Shown piece after piece: positions 25,726 to 33,725 of a DNA stretch of 64,000 nt (position 1 is the stretch's first letter; each line of letters opens with the position of its first letter). The position numbers and the translations under genes are program-made. The notes under the pieces are model-generated. The model saw nothing but the letters and a program-made list of their open reading frames with translations, did no database searches and was not told the origin of the DNA. The stretch is from Saprospiraceae bacterium (lineage in GTDB: Bacteria > Bacteroidota > Bacteroidia > Chitinophagales > Saprospiraceae): positions 62,001 through 126,000 of the forward strand of contig JADKCC010000057.1 of assembly GCA_016714785.1 (NCBI GenBank), given 5' to 3'.

Positions 25726-26835
25726 TATAAACGACCTAAAATTTTCTCTATCTACTACGCTAAAATCTGGCTGGTAACTTTCTTCAAATATCTTTGGCAA
25801 TTTATACTGTTTTTTTGCTGACCATTTGAACTCAAAAGCATTGATGTGATCCGCATCTACTTCTATATAATCTACTTCTTGTTGTTGTGTAGTTCTCCAA
25901 AAATAAGACTGAACATTAGACTGTTTATAATACAATTGTTTTACTCTTTCAGAAATCAAAAAATTTTCCCATAGAGCTCCCTTATCAAACCTCATTTCTG
26001 GAGTACTAAAATTACCAATAATCATATTCCTTACTCCTGTATCAAAAAAATAAATTTTCCTATTGGCTTTGATTTCGTTTCTAAGATTTTTGCTAAAACT
26101 ATTTAACCTAAAAATTACAAAAGATCGCTCCAATAAATCTAAATAATTGTTGACAGTATTTTTGTCTATGCCTACCGTTTGTGCCAATTCATTGTAACTT
26201 ACTTCATTACCAATCTGGAAAGCCAGTGCTTTCAATAATTTATTAAGTATATCGGGCTTTCTGATACCTGCCAAATTTAAAATATCTTTGTATAAATAGC
26301 TGGAAACCAAATTTTTTAAAATTTCATATTCATTTCCACTATTGTTGATTACATCTGGGTACATACCATAAATCATCCTCAAATCCAACTGTTGATGCGC
26401 TTTTACATAACCAAAATGTTGCTCAAACTCTTGCCAAGCGATAGGAAATAAATTGTATTCATATTTTCGACCTGTTAACGGTTCTTGTATTGAGTTATTT
26501 ATTTCCAATGCCGATGATCCACTTGCAACTACTTGCACATTTTTTAGTTGATCTACTATAATCTTGAGCTTGAGACCTATATTGGGTATTCGCTGCATCT
26601 CATCTATATAAATACACTGGTGAGTACCTATTATATTTTTCAACTGCTCCGTGTTCGCTGATGATAGCATCTCTATCACTGACTGATCATCTCCATCCAA
26701 AAACAAATGTGGTATGTCTTCTAAAATAGTCTTAATTAATGTACTCTTCCCTACTTGTCTTGGCCCAATCAAAATGATAGCTTTACCTTTGAATAGTCTA
26801 TTTTTTATTTTATCCGCTAAGGCTCTATGTATCAT
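25720..26835 (-). CDS. AAA+ ATPase with DUF4143 (AAA_14 family)
   Basis: A 371-residue ATPase. Walker A is GPRQVGKSTLI (24-34), Walker B is CIYIDEMQRI, and the sensor region is VQVVASGSSALEI. After LTGRKYEYNLFPIAWQEF comes the DUF4143 region: a winged-helix part (LAQTVGIDKNTVNNYLDLLE) and a nuclease-like fold ending RTTQQQEVDYIEVDADHINAFEFKW. This family is widespread, patchily distributed and functionally obscure. Transcription should start at TACTTTTG on the minus strand (26853-26860); three 33-bp repeats lie directly behind it. The gene has no functional link to its neighbours and may have been acquired. Confidence 0.9.
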   Translation of the reverse strand: MIHRALADKIKNRLFKGKAIILIGPRQVGKSTLIKTILEDIPHLFLDGDDQSVIEMLSSANTEQLKNIIGTHQCIYIDEMQRIPNIGLKLKIIVDQLKNVQVVASGSSALEINNSIQEPLTGRKYEYNLFPIAWQEFEQHFGYVKAHQQLDLRMIYGMYPDVINNSGNEYEILKNLVSSYLYKDILNLAGIRKPDILNKLLKALAFQIGNEVSYNELAQTVGIDKNTVNNYLDLLERSFVIFRLNSFSKNLRNEIKANRKIYFFDTGVRNMIIGNFSTPEMRFDKGALWENFLISERVKQLYYKQSNVQSYFWRTTQQQEVDYIEVDADHINAFEFKWSAKKQYKLPKIFEESYQPDFSVVDRENFRSFIL

Positions 26836-26852
26836 ACACTTAATTTAATACG

Positions 26853-26860
26853 CAAAAGTA
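26853..26860 (-). promoter_or_regulatory. -7 box of the DUF4143 ATPase gene
   Basis: On the minus strand this reads TACTTTTG, an exact TAnnTTTG match, about 18 bp before the ATG at 26835. Confidence 0.55.
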
Positions 26861-26874
26861 CTTTATATATACCA

Positions 26875-26973
26875 ATTCACCAATAAAATATCTATTTTTG
26901 TGATTATATTCACCAATTTTATACTTATTTTGGTGAATACATTCACCTATTCTGTATTAATATCGGTGAATAG
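26875..26973. repeat. Three 33-bp direct repeats containing GGTGAAT/ATTCACC dyads
   Basis: ATTCACC begins at 26875, 26908 and 26941, exactly 33 bp apart, and its inverted complement GGTGAAT occurs at 26932 and 26965 (a weaker TGTGATT sits at the matching place, 26899). Each GGTGAAT ends 2 bp before the next ATTCACC, so adjoining units form GGTGAAT-nn-ATTCACC palindromes. The array lies just upstream of the ATPase promoter and is three helical turns per unit, which suits a cooperative operator for a dimeric regulator. Confidence 0.75.
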
Positions 26974-27053
26974 GGCTCTAAAATAGCATGTCTAGGATTC
27001 AAACAGAGGGTTGAGAATACAATACAATACTTAAAATGTGACCTTGTATAATT

Positions 27054-27204
27054 GAGTCCACTCCTAAAAGTATAATTTTGCCACAAAGACATGAAAACAA
27101 AAAGAATCGAAAATTTAAAATAGTTGATAATCTATTATTTATACACCTTTGAGTCTTGGTGTCATAGTGGCAATCCGACTTTTTTGACTTTTCAGAGTGG
27201 ACTC
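27054..27204. mobile_element. MITE-like element with GAGTCCACTC terminal inverted repeats (copy 2)
   Basis: A 151-bp relative of the element at 12511-12651. It begins GAGTCCACTCCTAAAAGT and ends ACTTTTCAGAGTGGACTC, with the same inner words (TATAATTTTGCCACAAAG near the left, GTGGCAATCCGAC near the right). Flanks are ATAATT and AGAATT, a 5-of-6 match to a target duplication. No ORF. It lies between the ATPase gene and the fdhD operon. Confidence 0.75.
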
Positions 27205-27305
27205 AGAATTAAAATACACATCAAATCTCCAAATATCTTTCATTTTTACCTTATGGTCTCAATAGATTATCATATTTTTACATCCACACTTACAATACTA
27301 GATAT

Positions 27306-27677
27306 ATGAAGATACGCATCTCTGGCAATTCTATTCGACTCCGATTGACCCAATCAGAAGTAAGCAACTTTGTCAACCATGGCAAAGTAAGGTCTTCCTG
27401 CCAAATTGGCTCCCAAACTCTTGCGTATGAAATCACTCAAGATGGAGCAGTCAATCAAATAACGGCAAATATGTCCAACCAAACCATCACTGTCTCTGTA
27501 CCTAAAGAAATCGCTCACTTTTGGGATATAGACACCCGAGTAGGCTTTGATGCCAAAGACGAAAAAGGATTGTATATATTGATCGAAAAAGATTTTCAGT
27601 GTCTAAAACCAAGACCAAATGAAGACGAATCTGACAACTTCCCCAATCCTCAGGCAACTATTGATTCCTATGATTGA
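27306..27677 (+). CDS. Small conserved protein upstream of fdhD
   Basis: A 123-residue soluble protein starting MKIRISGNSIRLRLTQSEV, with a compact beta-rich body (YEITQDGAVNQITANMSNQT, ITVSVPKEIAHFWD) and a Cys in its tail (DFQCLKPRPNEDES). Proteins with this opening recur in Bacteroidota next to fdhD or other molybdenum genes as far as I recall, but no function is known. Its stop codon overlaps the fdhD start by 8 bp, so the two are coupled, which suggests a role near formate dehydrogenase or molybdenum cofactor handling. Confidence 0.8.
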   Translation: MKIRISGNSIRLRLTQSEVSNFVNHGKVRSSCQIGSQTLAYEITQDGAVNQITANMSNQTITVSVPKEIAHFWDIDTRVGFDAKDEKGLYILIEKDFQCLKPRPNEDESDNFPNPQATIDSYD

Positions 27678-28482
27678 CAAGTCAAGATACCAAAAGCAAA
27701 TACAAGAAATTCAGATTGTAAGGATTCGCTCAGGAGCGTTGAACCAGCAAGAAGATTTTGTGGCAGTAGAAGCTCCTTTACAGATCAGTATTCGGCATAA
27801 ACCTATGACTATCACTATGCGTACGCCTGGAGATGATGTAGCTTTAGCTCTTGGATTTATCTTTACAGAAGGGTTGATAGCAGATTATAATGCCATTGCA
27901 GATGTGATACAAGAAGATGAAAATACCATCAATATCATTCCAGAAGAAGGATATACCATAGCAGCAGAGTCGGTAGATAGAAATTTCTACAGTACATCGA
28001 GTTGTGGTGTATGCGGTAAATCATCCATTGATGCCATAGCAGCAAAGTCAAAATACATTCCACCTTCCAAAATTGTACATGTGAGTGCTGATGCATTGAC
28101 TTCTTTGCAAGACAAATTACTCACAGTTCAGTCGGCCTTTGAGCTTACAGGTGGCCTTCATGCGTGTGCACTTTTTAGTCTCGACGGAAAGTATTTATAT
28201 CATAGTGAGGATGTAGGCAGACACAATGCATTAGACAAATTGATAGGCCATGCCCTTATGGCAGGTAGATTGCCACTAGACGAACACGTGCTTTTACTCA
28301 GCGGAAGAGCCAGTTTCGAACTCATACAAAAAGCGTCCATGGCTGGTATTGCCATCATAGCATCGGTTGGGGCGCCTTCTAGTCTTGCAGTAGATTTAGC
28401 TATTACAAATGATCTAACTTTGGTTGGATTTTTGAAAAAAACTGGATTTAACGTGTATGCAGGAGAGAAAAGAGTAGTATGA
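27670..28482 (+). CDS. fdhD: Sulfurtransferase FdhD (formate dehydrogenase accessory)
   Basis: A 270-residue accessory protein that passes sulfur from IscS to the molybdenum cofactor before its insertion into formate dehydrogenase. The sulfur-carrying pair is in SSCGVCGK (about residues 110-115), with ALALGFIFTEGLI and EDVGRHNALDKLIGHAL as further family signatures and LLLSGRASFELIQKA near the C-terminus. An earlier in-frame start at 27619 overlaps the previous gene by 59 bp; ATG 27670 fits the family length. mobA overlaps its end by 4 bp. No formate dehydrogenase gene is in this window. Confidence 0.93.
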   Translation: MIDKSRYQKQIQEIQIVRIRSGALNQQEDFVAVEAPLQISIRHKPMTITMRTPGDDVALALGFIFTEGLIADYNAIADVIQEDENTINIIPEEGYTIAAESVDRNFYSTSSCGVCGKSSIDAIAAKSKYIPPSKIVHVSADALTSLQDKLLTVQSAFELTGGLHACALFSLDGKYLYHSEDVGRHNALDKLIGHALMAGRLPLDEHVLLLSGRASFELIQKASMAGIAIIASVGAPSSLAVDLAITNDLTLVGFLKKTGFNVYAGEKRVV

Positions 28483-29039
28483 AAAAACCAACAGGAATCG
28501 TTTTAATCGGTGGCCAAAGTACTAGAATGGGTACTGACAAGTCAAGGTTGAAGATAGATAATAAATATTTCTATCAAGGAGCTGCACAAAAGCTCTTACC
28601 CTATTGTGATGAGATATTCCTCTCTATCAATGGAAATCAAGCATCTCTTCATAAATACGAATACCCAATAATTATTGATAAATATCCAAATCAAGGGCCA
28701 ATTAGTGGTATATTGTCTTGTTATGAAGCGGGGCATAATCATATATTAATATTGGCTACTGATTTGATCCATATCCAATCATCTGATATACAGTCTATCC
28801 TTCAGATACATCAAAACGAATCTCAAGATTGTACTATGTATTACAACGAGAATACTGGTTATTATGAGCCAATGCTATCTATATGGAATAAAACAATGCT
28901 AACCCAATTAAAAATATATTTTGAAAATGGAGGTAGATCTTTACAGAAATTTCTGATTTCACATTCTATAGCATTGCATCCATTAAAAAATGAAAATAAT
29001 TTTAAAAACATTAATGCACCAAGTGATTTGGATTACTAG
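28479..29039 (+). CDS. mobA: Molybdenum cofactor guanylyltransferase MobA
   Basis: A 186-residue nucleotidyltransferase that attaches GMP to molybdopterin. It has the signature GIVLIGGQSTRMGTDKSRLKI at the N-terminus, then QGPISGILSCYEA and LATDLIHIQ in the metal-binding region (usually xxxDxP; here the proline is Ile). YYEPMLSIWNK matches the acceptor-binding region. It overlaps fdhD by 4 bp, forming a three-gene molybdenum cofactor unit from 27306. MobA is needed for bis-MGD enzymes such as formate dehydrogenase. Confidence 0.9.
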   Translation: MKKPTGIVLIGGQSTRMGTDKSRLKIDNKYFYQGAAQKLLPYCDEIFLSINGNQASLHKYEYPIIIDKYPNQGPISGILSCYEAGHNHILILATDLIHIQSSDIQSILQIHQNESQDCTMYYNENTGYYEPMLSIWNKTMLTQLKIYFENGGRSLQKFLISHSIALHPLKNENNFKNINAPSDLDY

Positions 29040-29183
29040 ATTCTGAATTTGCGCTTCAAAGCAGATTTTATCCCCAAAAACCCGTAACTATTCAGGTGTT
29101 TACTATTTCACTACAATTTTGTCACGATTTTTTGCAACTTATTAGGCAAAAATAGCGCCAAAATTAAGTTGGTTTTCCATTTT

Positions 29184-29205
29184 ACCGCGGATATATATCC
29201 GCGGT
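29184..29205. repeat. Perfect 22-bp palindrome
   Basis: ACCGCGG, eight alternating AT bases, CCGCGGT: an exact palindrome with G+C arms in AT-rich DNA. A second inverted repeat, ACCCC-TTT-GGGGT, follows about 12 bp later (around 29218-29230). Both lie in the convergent gap between mobA and the cyanophycinase gene and could form a bidirectional transcription stop or a REP-like element. Confidence 0.6.
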
Positions 29206-29265
29206 TATTAATATTCTACCCCTTTGGGGTTATAGCTGAACAGTTACCAAAAAACAATAAAACAC

Positions 29266-30123
29266 CTAGCAAAAAGCAGCATCCATTGGCAATACTGTTA
29301 CCATTCGCTTTTCTATATCATATTGGTCGCCATTGGCTAGCACATGGGTAGTCAGATTGGTGAGTGTAATCGGTGTACCTTCCTCTAATATTTGAATATT
29401 ATTATGGTGCAAATTATTGGGATCAAAGAGAATAATCATACCTGAGCCGATGACTTCAAAATGATTGCCATCTTTAATGACTAGCCCCGTGTCTTCAGAT
29501 AAACCGACACCAATAAGATTAGGAAAATGCGCCACTGCTTCTGCCAAACGTCCGAAACGACCACGTTGTATGAAATGCGAGTCAATAATCAAATTGGATA
29601 TAAAACCCATGCCTTTATCCATACCTACGGCACCTTTGAAAAATGACTCCGTACTACTACCACCAGTGATCATCTCATCTGACATACACATAGCGCCAGC
29701 GCTTGTCCCTGCTATCACAAACCGATCACTTTTCAACCTCTTCAGCATGATCTCATGTATAGTAGTACCGCCAATTTTTTTGGTAATCTTAGACTGATCG
29801 CCTCCTGAAAACATGACACAATCTGCTTGCTTTATTAACTCAATACTTTCAGGTAGCTCTGATTGTTCTCTTTTCCGGATATCTAAAATATGTACATTAC
29901 TACATCCCAATTTTCCAAAAGCCAATTTATAATTTGCTATCACTTCATCGGGAATACTAGAAGCCGTAGGAATAATCACAATATGAGCATCAATACCACC
30001 GCTTTCCTTCACTACTCTAGCAAGGATACCACTTGTAATGTATTCTAAAGTATAAATTTCACTTTTTTCTATGCCTTTATCTTCATTACCACCGATGGGT
30101 ATTAGGGTTCCTTTAATATTCAT
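29266..30123 (-). CDS. cphB: Cyanophycinase (S51 family)
   Basis: A 285-residue serine exopeptidase predicted to cut cyanophycin (multi-L-arginyl-poly-L-aspartate) into Asp-Arg dipeptides. It starts GTLIPIGGNEDKG and carries CVMFSGGDQSKI, the nucleophile motif VIAGTSAGAMCMSD, DSHFIQRGRFGRLAEAV and GVGLSEDTGLVI. There is no signal peptide, so it is the intracellular type. Its promoter is TAGTTTTG on the minus strand (30143-30150). Cyanophycin synthetase (cphA) commonly neighbours it but is not in this window. Confidence 0.93.
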   Translation of the reverse strand: MNIKGTLIPIGGNEDKGIEKSEIYTLEYITSGILARVVKESGGIDAHIVIIPTASSIPDEVIANYKLAFGKLGCSNVHILDIRKREQSELPESIELIKQADCVMFSGGDQSKITKKIGGTTIHEIMLKRLKSDRFVIAGTSAGAMCMSDEMITGGSSTESFFKGAVGMDKGMGFISNLIIDSHFIQRGRFGRLAEAVAHFPNLIGVGLSEDTGLVIKDGNHFEVIGSGMIILFDPNNLHHNNIQILEEGTPITLTNLTTHVLANGDQYDIEKRMVTVLPMDAAFC

Positions 30124-30530
30124 TCTAATTGAATTGTGGGCACAAAACTACTATATTTCTCTCATAAAGGCACACTTAGTCTTTGTAATCTGTAATTATT
30201 GAATTTATCATTTACCTCATTAAAGCAATATTAAAGTATTAATTTAGTATTTGATTAGGAGTATGTTTAAATTTTTATTGCCTTATAATCAATATCTTAT
30301 GAACCTGAATTCAAAATAATCCCATCGTTTAGTTCGCTAAACTCTTTAACTGTTTAATCGTCTTAACTATAACCTAATGATTAGCAACTAAGAAAATTTT
30401 TAAACAAACTCTAACTACAAAAATTACTTTCAACCATCCTATTACCCTATTTAAAGTGTTCATTTTTTAAGGATTATATGACAACATAAAATTTTTATAC
30501 CTACCTTTACCCCTGAAAATACATCAAAAC
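30124..30530. other. Divergent intergenic region with a TTCG-loop hairpin
   Basis: Holds the cyanophycinase promoter (30143-30150, minus) and GTTTAG-TTCG-CTAAAC (30327-30342), a stable tetraloop hairpin of unknown role. TACCTTTA near 30503-30510 is a near-match -7 box for the next gene. Otherwise featureless and AT-rich. Confidence 0.45.
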
Positions 30531-31307
30531 ATGGTCAACAACAATCTATACACCCAGTTTTTGGAAGCCAAACAAACAGGCGGAAAGAAATTTGTTGTGC
30601 TCATTGACCCTGATAAAGTACGACTGGGGAAAATCAGTAAAGTGCTTGAAATGTCAGTGGAAGCAGGTGTTGATTATTTTTTTATTGGTGGTAGTCTTGT
30701 TGTAAATGACATGTTGGATTATGTGCTCAAGTCTATGAAAGAAATGTGCAATATACCGATGATACTCTTTCCTGGCAATTCTTTTCAACTCAGTTATAAA
30801 GCAGATGGTTTATTGTTTTTGTCTCTTATTTCAGGCAGAAATGCTGATTTGTTGATAGGCAAACACGTGATAACTGCACCGTTTCTCAAAGTAAGTCCAC
30901 TAGAGATCATTTCAACAGGTTATATGCTTATAGATGGTGGCATCATGACGAGTGTACAATATATGAGTAATACCAACCCTATTCCAGCAAATAAAGAGGA
31001 TATTGCCCTTTGTACGGCTTTAGCTGGAGAAATGTTGGGACTTAAACAAATATACATGGATGCTGGAAGTGGTGCGAAAAATCCCATATCAGAGTCAATG
31101 ATTAATACAGTAAGTGGAGCGCTAAATATCCCATTGATTGTTGGTGGAGGTATCTCAACACCCGAAAAAGCAGCAGCTAATGCTAAGGCAGGAGCAGATA
31201 TAATCGTAGTCGGAAATGCCATAGAAAAAGATCCACAACTTATCAGAGATATGGCTTCAGCTGTGCATGAGCAATCCAATACTACAAAGAAAGCAGCCTT
31301 ACAATGA
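30531..31307 (+). CDS. Geranylgeranylglyceryl phosphate synthase family protein (GGGPS/PcrB-like)
   Basis: A 258-residue TIM-barrel prenyltransferase that joins a polyprenyl diphosphate to sn-glycerol-1-phosphate. Motifs: KFVVLIDPDKV near the N-terminus, IGGSLVVNDMLDYVL, PMILFPGNSFQLS, YMDAGSGAKNPIS and the phosphate-binding GGGISTPEKAAANAKAGADI followed by VVGNAIEKDP. The family is best known from archaeal membrane lipids, but many Bacteroidota have a group II member whose physiological lipid is not settled. It overlaps rsgA by 4 bp, so the genes are coupled. Confidence 0.9.
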   Translation: MVNNNLYTQFLEAKQTGGKKFVVLIDPDKVRLGKISKVLEMSVEAGVDYFFIGGSLVVNDMLDYVLKSMKEMCNIPMILFPGNSFQLSYKADGLLFLSLISGRNADLLIGKHVITAPFLKVSPLEIISTGYMLIDGGIMTSVQYMSNTNPIPANKEDIALCTALAGEMLGLKQIYMDAGSGAKNPISESMINTVSGALNIPLIVGGGISTPEKAAANAKAGADIIVVGNAIEKDPQLIRDMASAVHEQSNTTKKAALQ

Positions 31308-32254
31308 TAAAAGGTATCGTGACCAAATCCACAGGTAGTTGGTATAATGTCAGAATAGCCAATGGAGATATCATTAAAAGCAGAATAGCAGGAAAAATAA
31401 AACTCGATGGCCTAAAACTTACTAACCCTATAGCTGTCGGTGATGAAGTTTCGATAGAAATGGAAGATTCTGATGAAATCAGAGGTATCATCAAAGCAAT
31501 CTCCCTAAGAAAAAACTATATTGTCAGGCAATCTCCACGAAAGAAACATCAATTGCACTTTTTGGCAAGTAATGTTGATCAGGTATTGCTTATTGTGACA
31601 ATGAGAGACCCAAACCTTAAGGTAGGATTTATAGATAGATTTCTGATAATGACAGAGCCTTACTCAATACCTGCCATCATAGTCTTTAACAAATCTGATA
31701 TATATACTAAAAAAGATGTTTTATACTTTGAAGAACTAAAAGATATATATACCAAAATAGGTCATCACGTCATCAAGGCATCTTCAGTAACAAAAGAAGG
31801 TCTCACAGAGGTACAATCGTTTTTGAAAGACAAAACAACACTCATTGCAGGTCAATCAGGCGTAGGAAAATCTACATTAGTCAATGCAGTTGAACCAACA
31901 TTGACATTACGAACAGAAGAAATATCAGAATTTTCTGGCAAAGGTCAACACACTACTACTTTTGCAGAAATGTTTGATTTATCCTTTGGTGGAAGGATTA
32001 TTGATACACCTGGTATTAAAACACTAGCATTTTCTCATTTAGAAGTGATGGATATTGCACACAATTTTAGAGAATTTTTTGCCATAGCGGACCAATGTAA
32101 ATTTGCCAACTGTACCCATCGTAATGAGCCTAAATGTGCCATAAAGAATGCAGTGGAAATAGGAGAAATAAGCCATATCAGATATCAAAACTATCTCGGA
32201 CTTTTGGAGGAAGTGGAAGATCAAAATTATTGGGAAAGGCATACCGATATATAA
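31304..32254 (+). CDS. rsgA: Ribosome small subunit-dependent GTPase A
   Basis: A 316-residue circularly permuted GTPase that checks late 30S subunit maturation. The order is OB-fold (GIVTKSTGSWYNVRI), then G4 (VFNKSDIY), G5, G1 (AGQSGVGKSTLVNAV), G2 region (GKGQHTTTFAEMF) and G3 (IIDTPGI), followed by the C-terminal zinc finger CKFANCTHRNEPKCAI. Permutation and zinc ligands are both as in the family. It is translationally coupled to the GGGPS gene upstream. Confidence 0.95.
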   Translation: MIKGIVTKSTGSWYNVRIANGDIIKSRIAGKIKLDGLKLTNPIAVGDEVSIEMEDSDEIRGIIKAISLRKNYIVRQSPRKKHQLHFLASNVDQVLLIVTMRDPNLKVGFIDRFLIMTEPYSIPAIIVFNKSDIYTKKDVLYFEELKDIYTKIGHHVIKASSVTKEGLTEVQSFLKDKTTLIAGQSGVGKSTLVNAVEPTLTLRTEEISEFSGKGQHTTTFAEMFDLSFGGRIIDTPGIKTLAFSHLEVMDIAHNFREFFAIADQCKFANCTHRNEPKCAIKNAVEIGEISHIRYQNYLGLLEEVEDQNYWERHTDI

Positions 32255-32325
32255 CCTTGCAAACACTCCAAATCGCTTTAGAGTAGTTTTTGGTAAAATA
32301 AATATTACATTATGAATAGTTATAA

Positions 32326-32333
32326 TATATTTG
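32326..32333 (+). promoter_or_regulatory. -7 box of murA
   Basis: TATATTTG matches TAnnTTTG; the expected transcript start near 32340 leaves a leader of about 23 nt. No clear TTG at -33. Confidence 0.5.
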
Positions 32334-32362
32334 CATTTTAATTCAATAGCGAAAAGTCATTT

Positions 32363-33679
32363 ATGTCCAATCAAGCATTCAGAGTACAGGGTAATGCCCA
32401 ACTTTCGGGATCTATTCAACCACAAGGAGCAAAAAACGAAGCATTACAAATCGTTAGTGCAGTCTTGTTGACAGATAAAAAGGTCACCATTAAAAATATT
32501 CCCGATATCTTAGATATCAGAAAACAGATAGAATTGCTCAAAGGACTTGGTGTAAAAGTTGAAAAGCTCAATGACAATGACTATACATTCCAAGCGGATG
32601 ATATAGATACAGATCATTTATCCTCTCCAGAATACCAAGAAAATGCGAAAAAAATTCGCGGCTCTGTCATGTTATTGGGGCCAATGTTGGCGAGATTTAA
32701 AAAAGCATTTTTACCCAAACCTGGTGGAGATAAAATAGGCAGACGAAGATTAGATACACATTTTTTAGGTTTCGAAAAGCTTGGAGCGTCCTTCAACTAC
32801 AACGAAGAAGGAGACCAATTTTATATAGGTGCTGAAAAACTGCACGGTTCATTCATCTTAATGGACGAAATCTCTGTCACTGGTACGGCCAATGTCTTGA
32901 TGGCAGCAGTCATGGCAGAAGGTATCACTCAGATATACAATGCAGCTTGCGAACCATACTTACAGCAATTGTGCAAAATGCTCAATAATATGGGTGCGCG
33001 TATTTCTGGTGTTGGGTCTAATCTTCTTACCATACATGGTGTAGAAAGTTTAGGAGGTACAGAACATACCATATTGCCTGATATGATAGAGATAGGCAGT
33101 TTTATTGGACTAGCTGCCATGACCAAATCAAGTCTCACCATCACCAATGTCTCTGTTCCCAATCTAGGTATTATACCCAATACATTCGAAAAATTAGGCA
33201 TTCAGATAGATGTCCAAGGAGACAATCTTTACATACCTGCACAAGATGTGTATGAGATTCAAAGCTTTATCGATGGTTCGATAATGACTATATACGATGC
33301 GCCTTGGCCAGGTTTTACACCAGATTTATTAAGCATAATATTGGTAGTAGCCACACAAGCCAAAGGAAGTATCCTGATACACCAAAAAATGTTTGAGAGT
33401 CGTTTATTTTTTGTAGATAAACTGATAGATATGGGCGCTCAGATTATACTTTGTGATCCGCATAGAGCTACGGTGATAGGATTGGAGAGAAAATTCCAAT
33501 TGCGTGGTATCAGAATGAGTTCACCAGATATACGTGCTGGTGTATCACTCCTGATTGCTGCCTTATCCGCAAAAAGCGAAAGTATCATCTCCAATATCAG
33601 TCAGATAGACCGAGGATATCAAAACATTGATGGAAGGCTTAATGCTTTAGGTGCACAAATAGAGCGGATAGAGGAATAA
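32363..33679 (+). CDS. murA: UDP-N-acetylglucosamine 1-carboxyvinyltransferase MurA (Cys-to-Asp variant)
   Basis: A 438-residue cytoplasmic enzyme for the first committed step of peptidoglycan synthesis, transfer of enolpyruvate from PEP to UDP-GlcNAc. QPQGAKNEALQI (PEP/UDP-sugar binding Lys-Asn), the loop PKPGGDKIGRRRLDTHF and PDIRAGVSLLIAALSA are clear. In the mobile loop the residue matching E. coli Cys115 is Asp123 (codon at 32729-32731). That cysteine is the site fosfomycin alkylates; Asp at this place is known to give intrinsic resistance in other bacteria while leaving the enzyme active. Monocistronic, own promoter. Confidence 0.95.
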   Translation: MSNQAFRVQGNAQLSGSIQPQGAKNEALQIVSAVLLTDKKVTIKNIPDILDIRKQIELLKGLGVKVEKLNDNDYTFQADDIDTDHLSSPEYQENAKKIRGSVMLLGPMLARFKKAFLPKPGGDKIGRRRLDTHFLGFEKLGASFNYNEEGDQFYIGAEKLHGSFILMDEISVTGTANVLMAAVMAEGITQIYNAACEPYLQQLCKMLNNMGARISGVGSNLLTIHGVESLGGTEHTILPDMIEIGSFIGLAAMTKSSLTITNVSVPNLGIIPNTFEKLGIQIDVQGDNLYIPAQDVYEIQSFIDGSIMTIYDAPWPGFTPDLLSIILVVATQAKGSILIHQKMFESRLFFVDKLIDMGAQIILCDPHRATVIGLERKFQLRGIRMSSPDIRAGVSLLIAALSAKSESIISNISQIDRGYQNIDGRLNALGAQIERIEE

Positions 33680-33725
33680 TAAGTAGAAGTTGCTAATCGT
33701 AACAATTAACAACTTCTCACATCAT

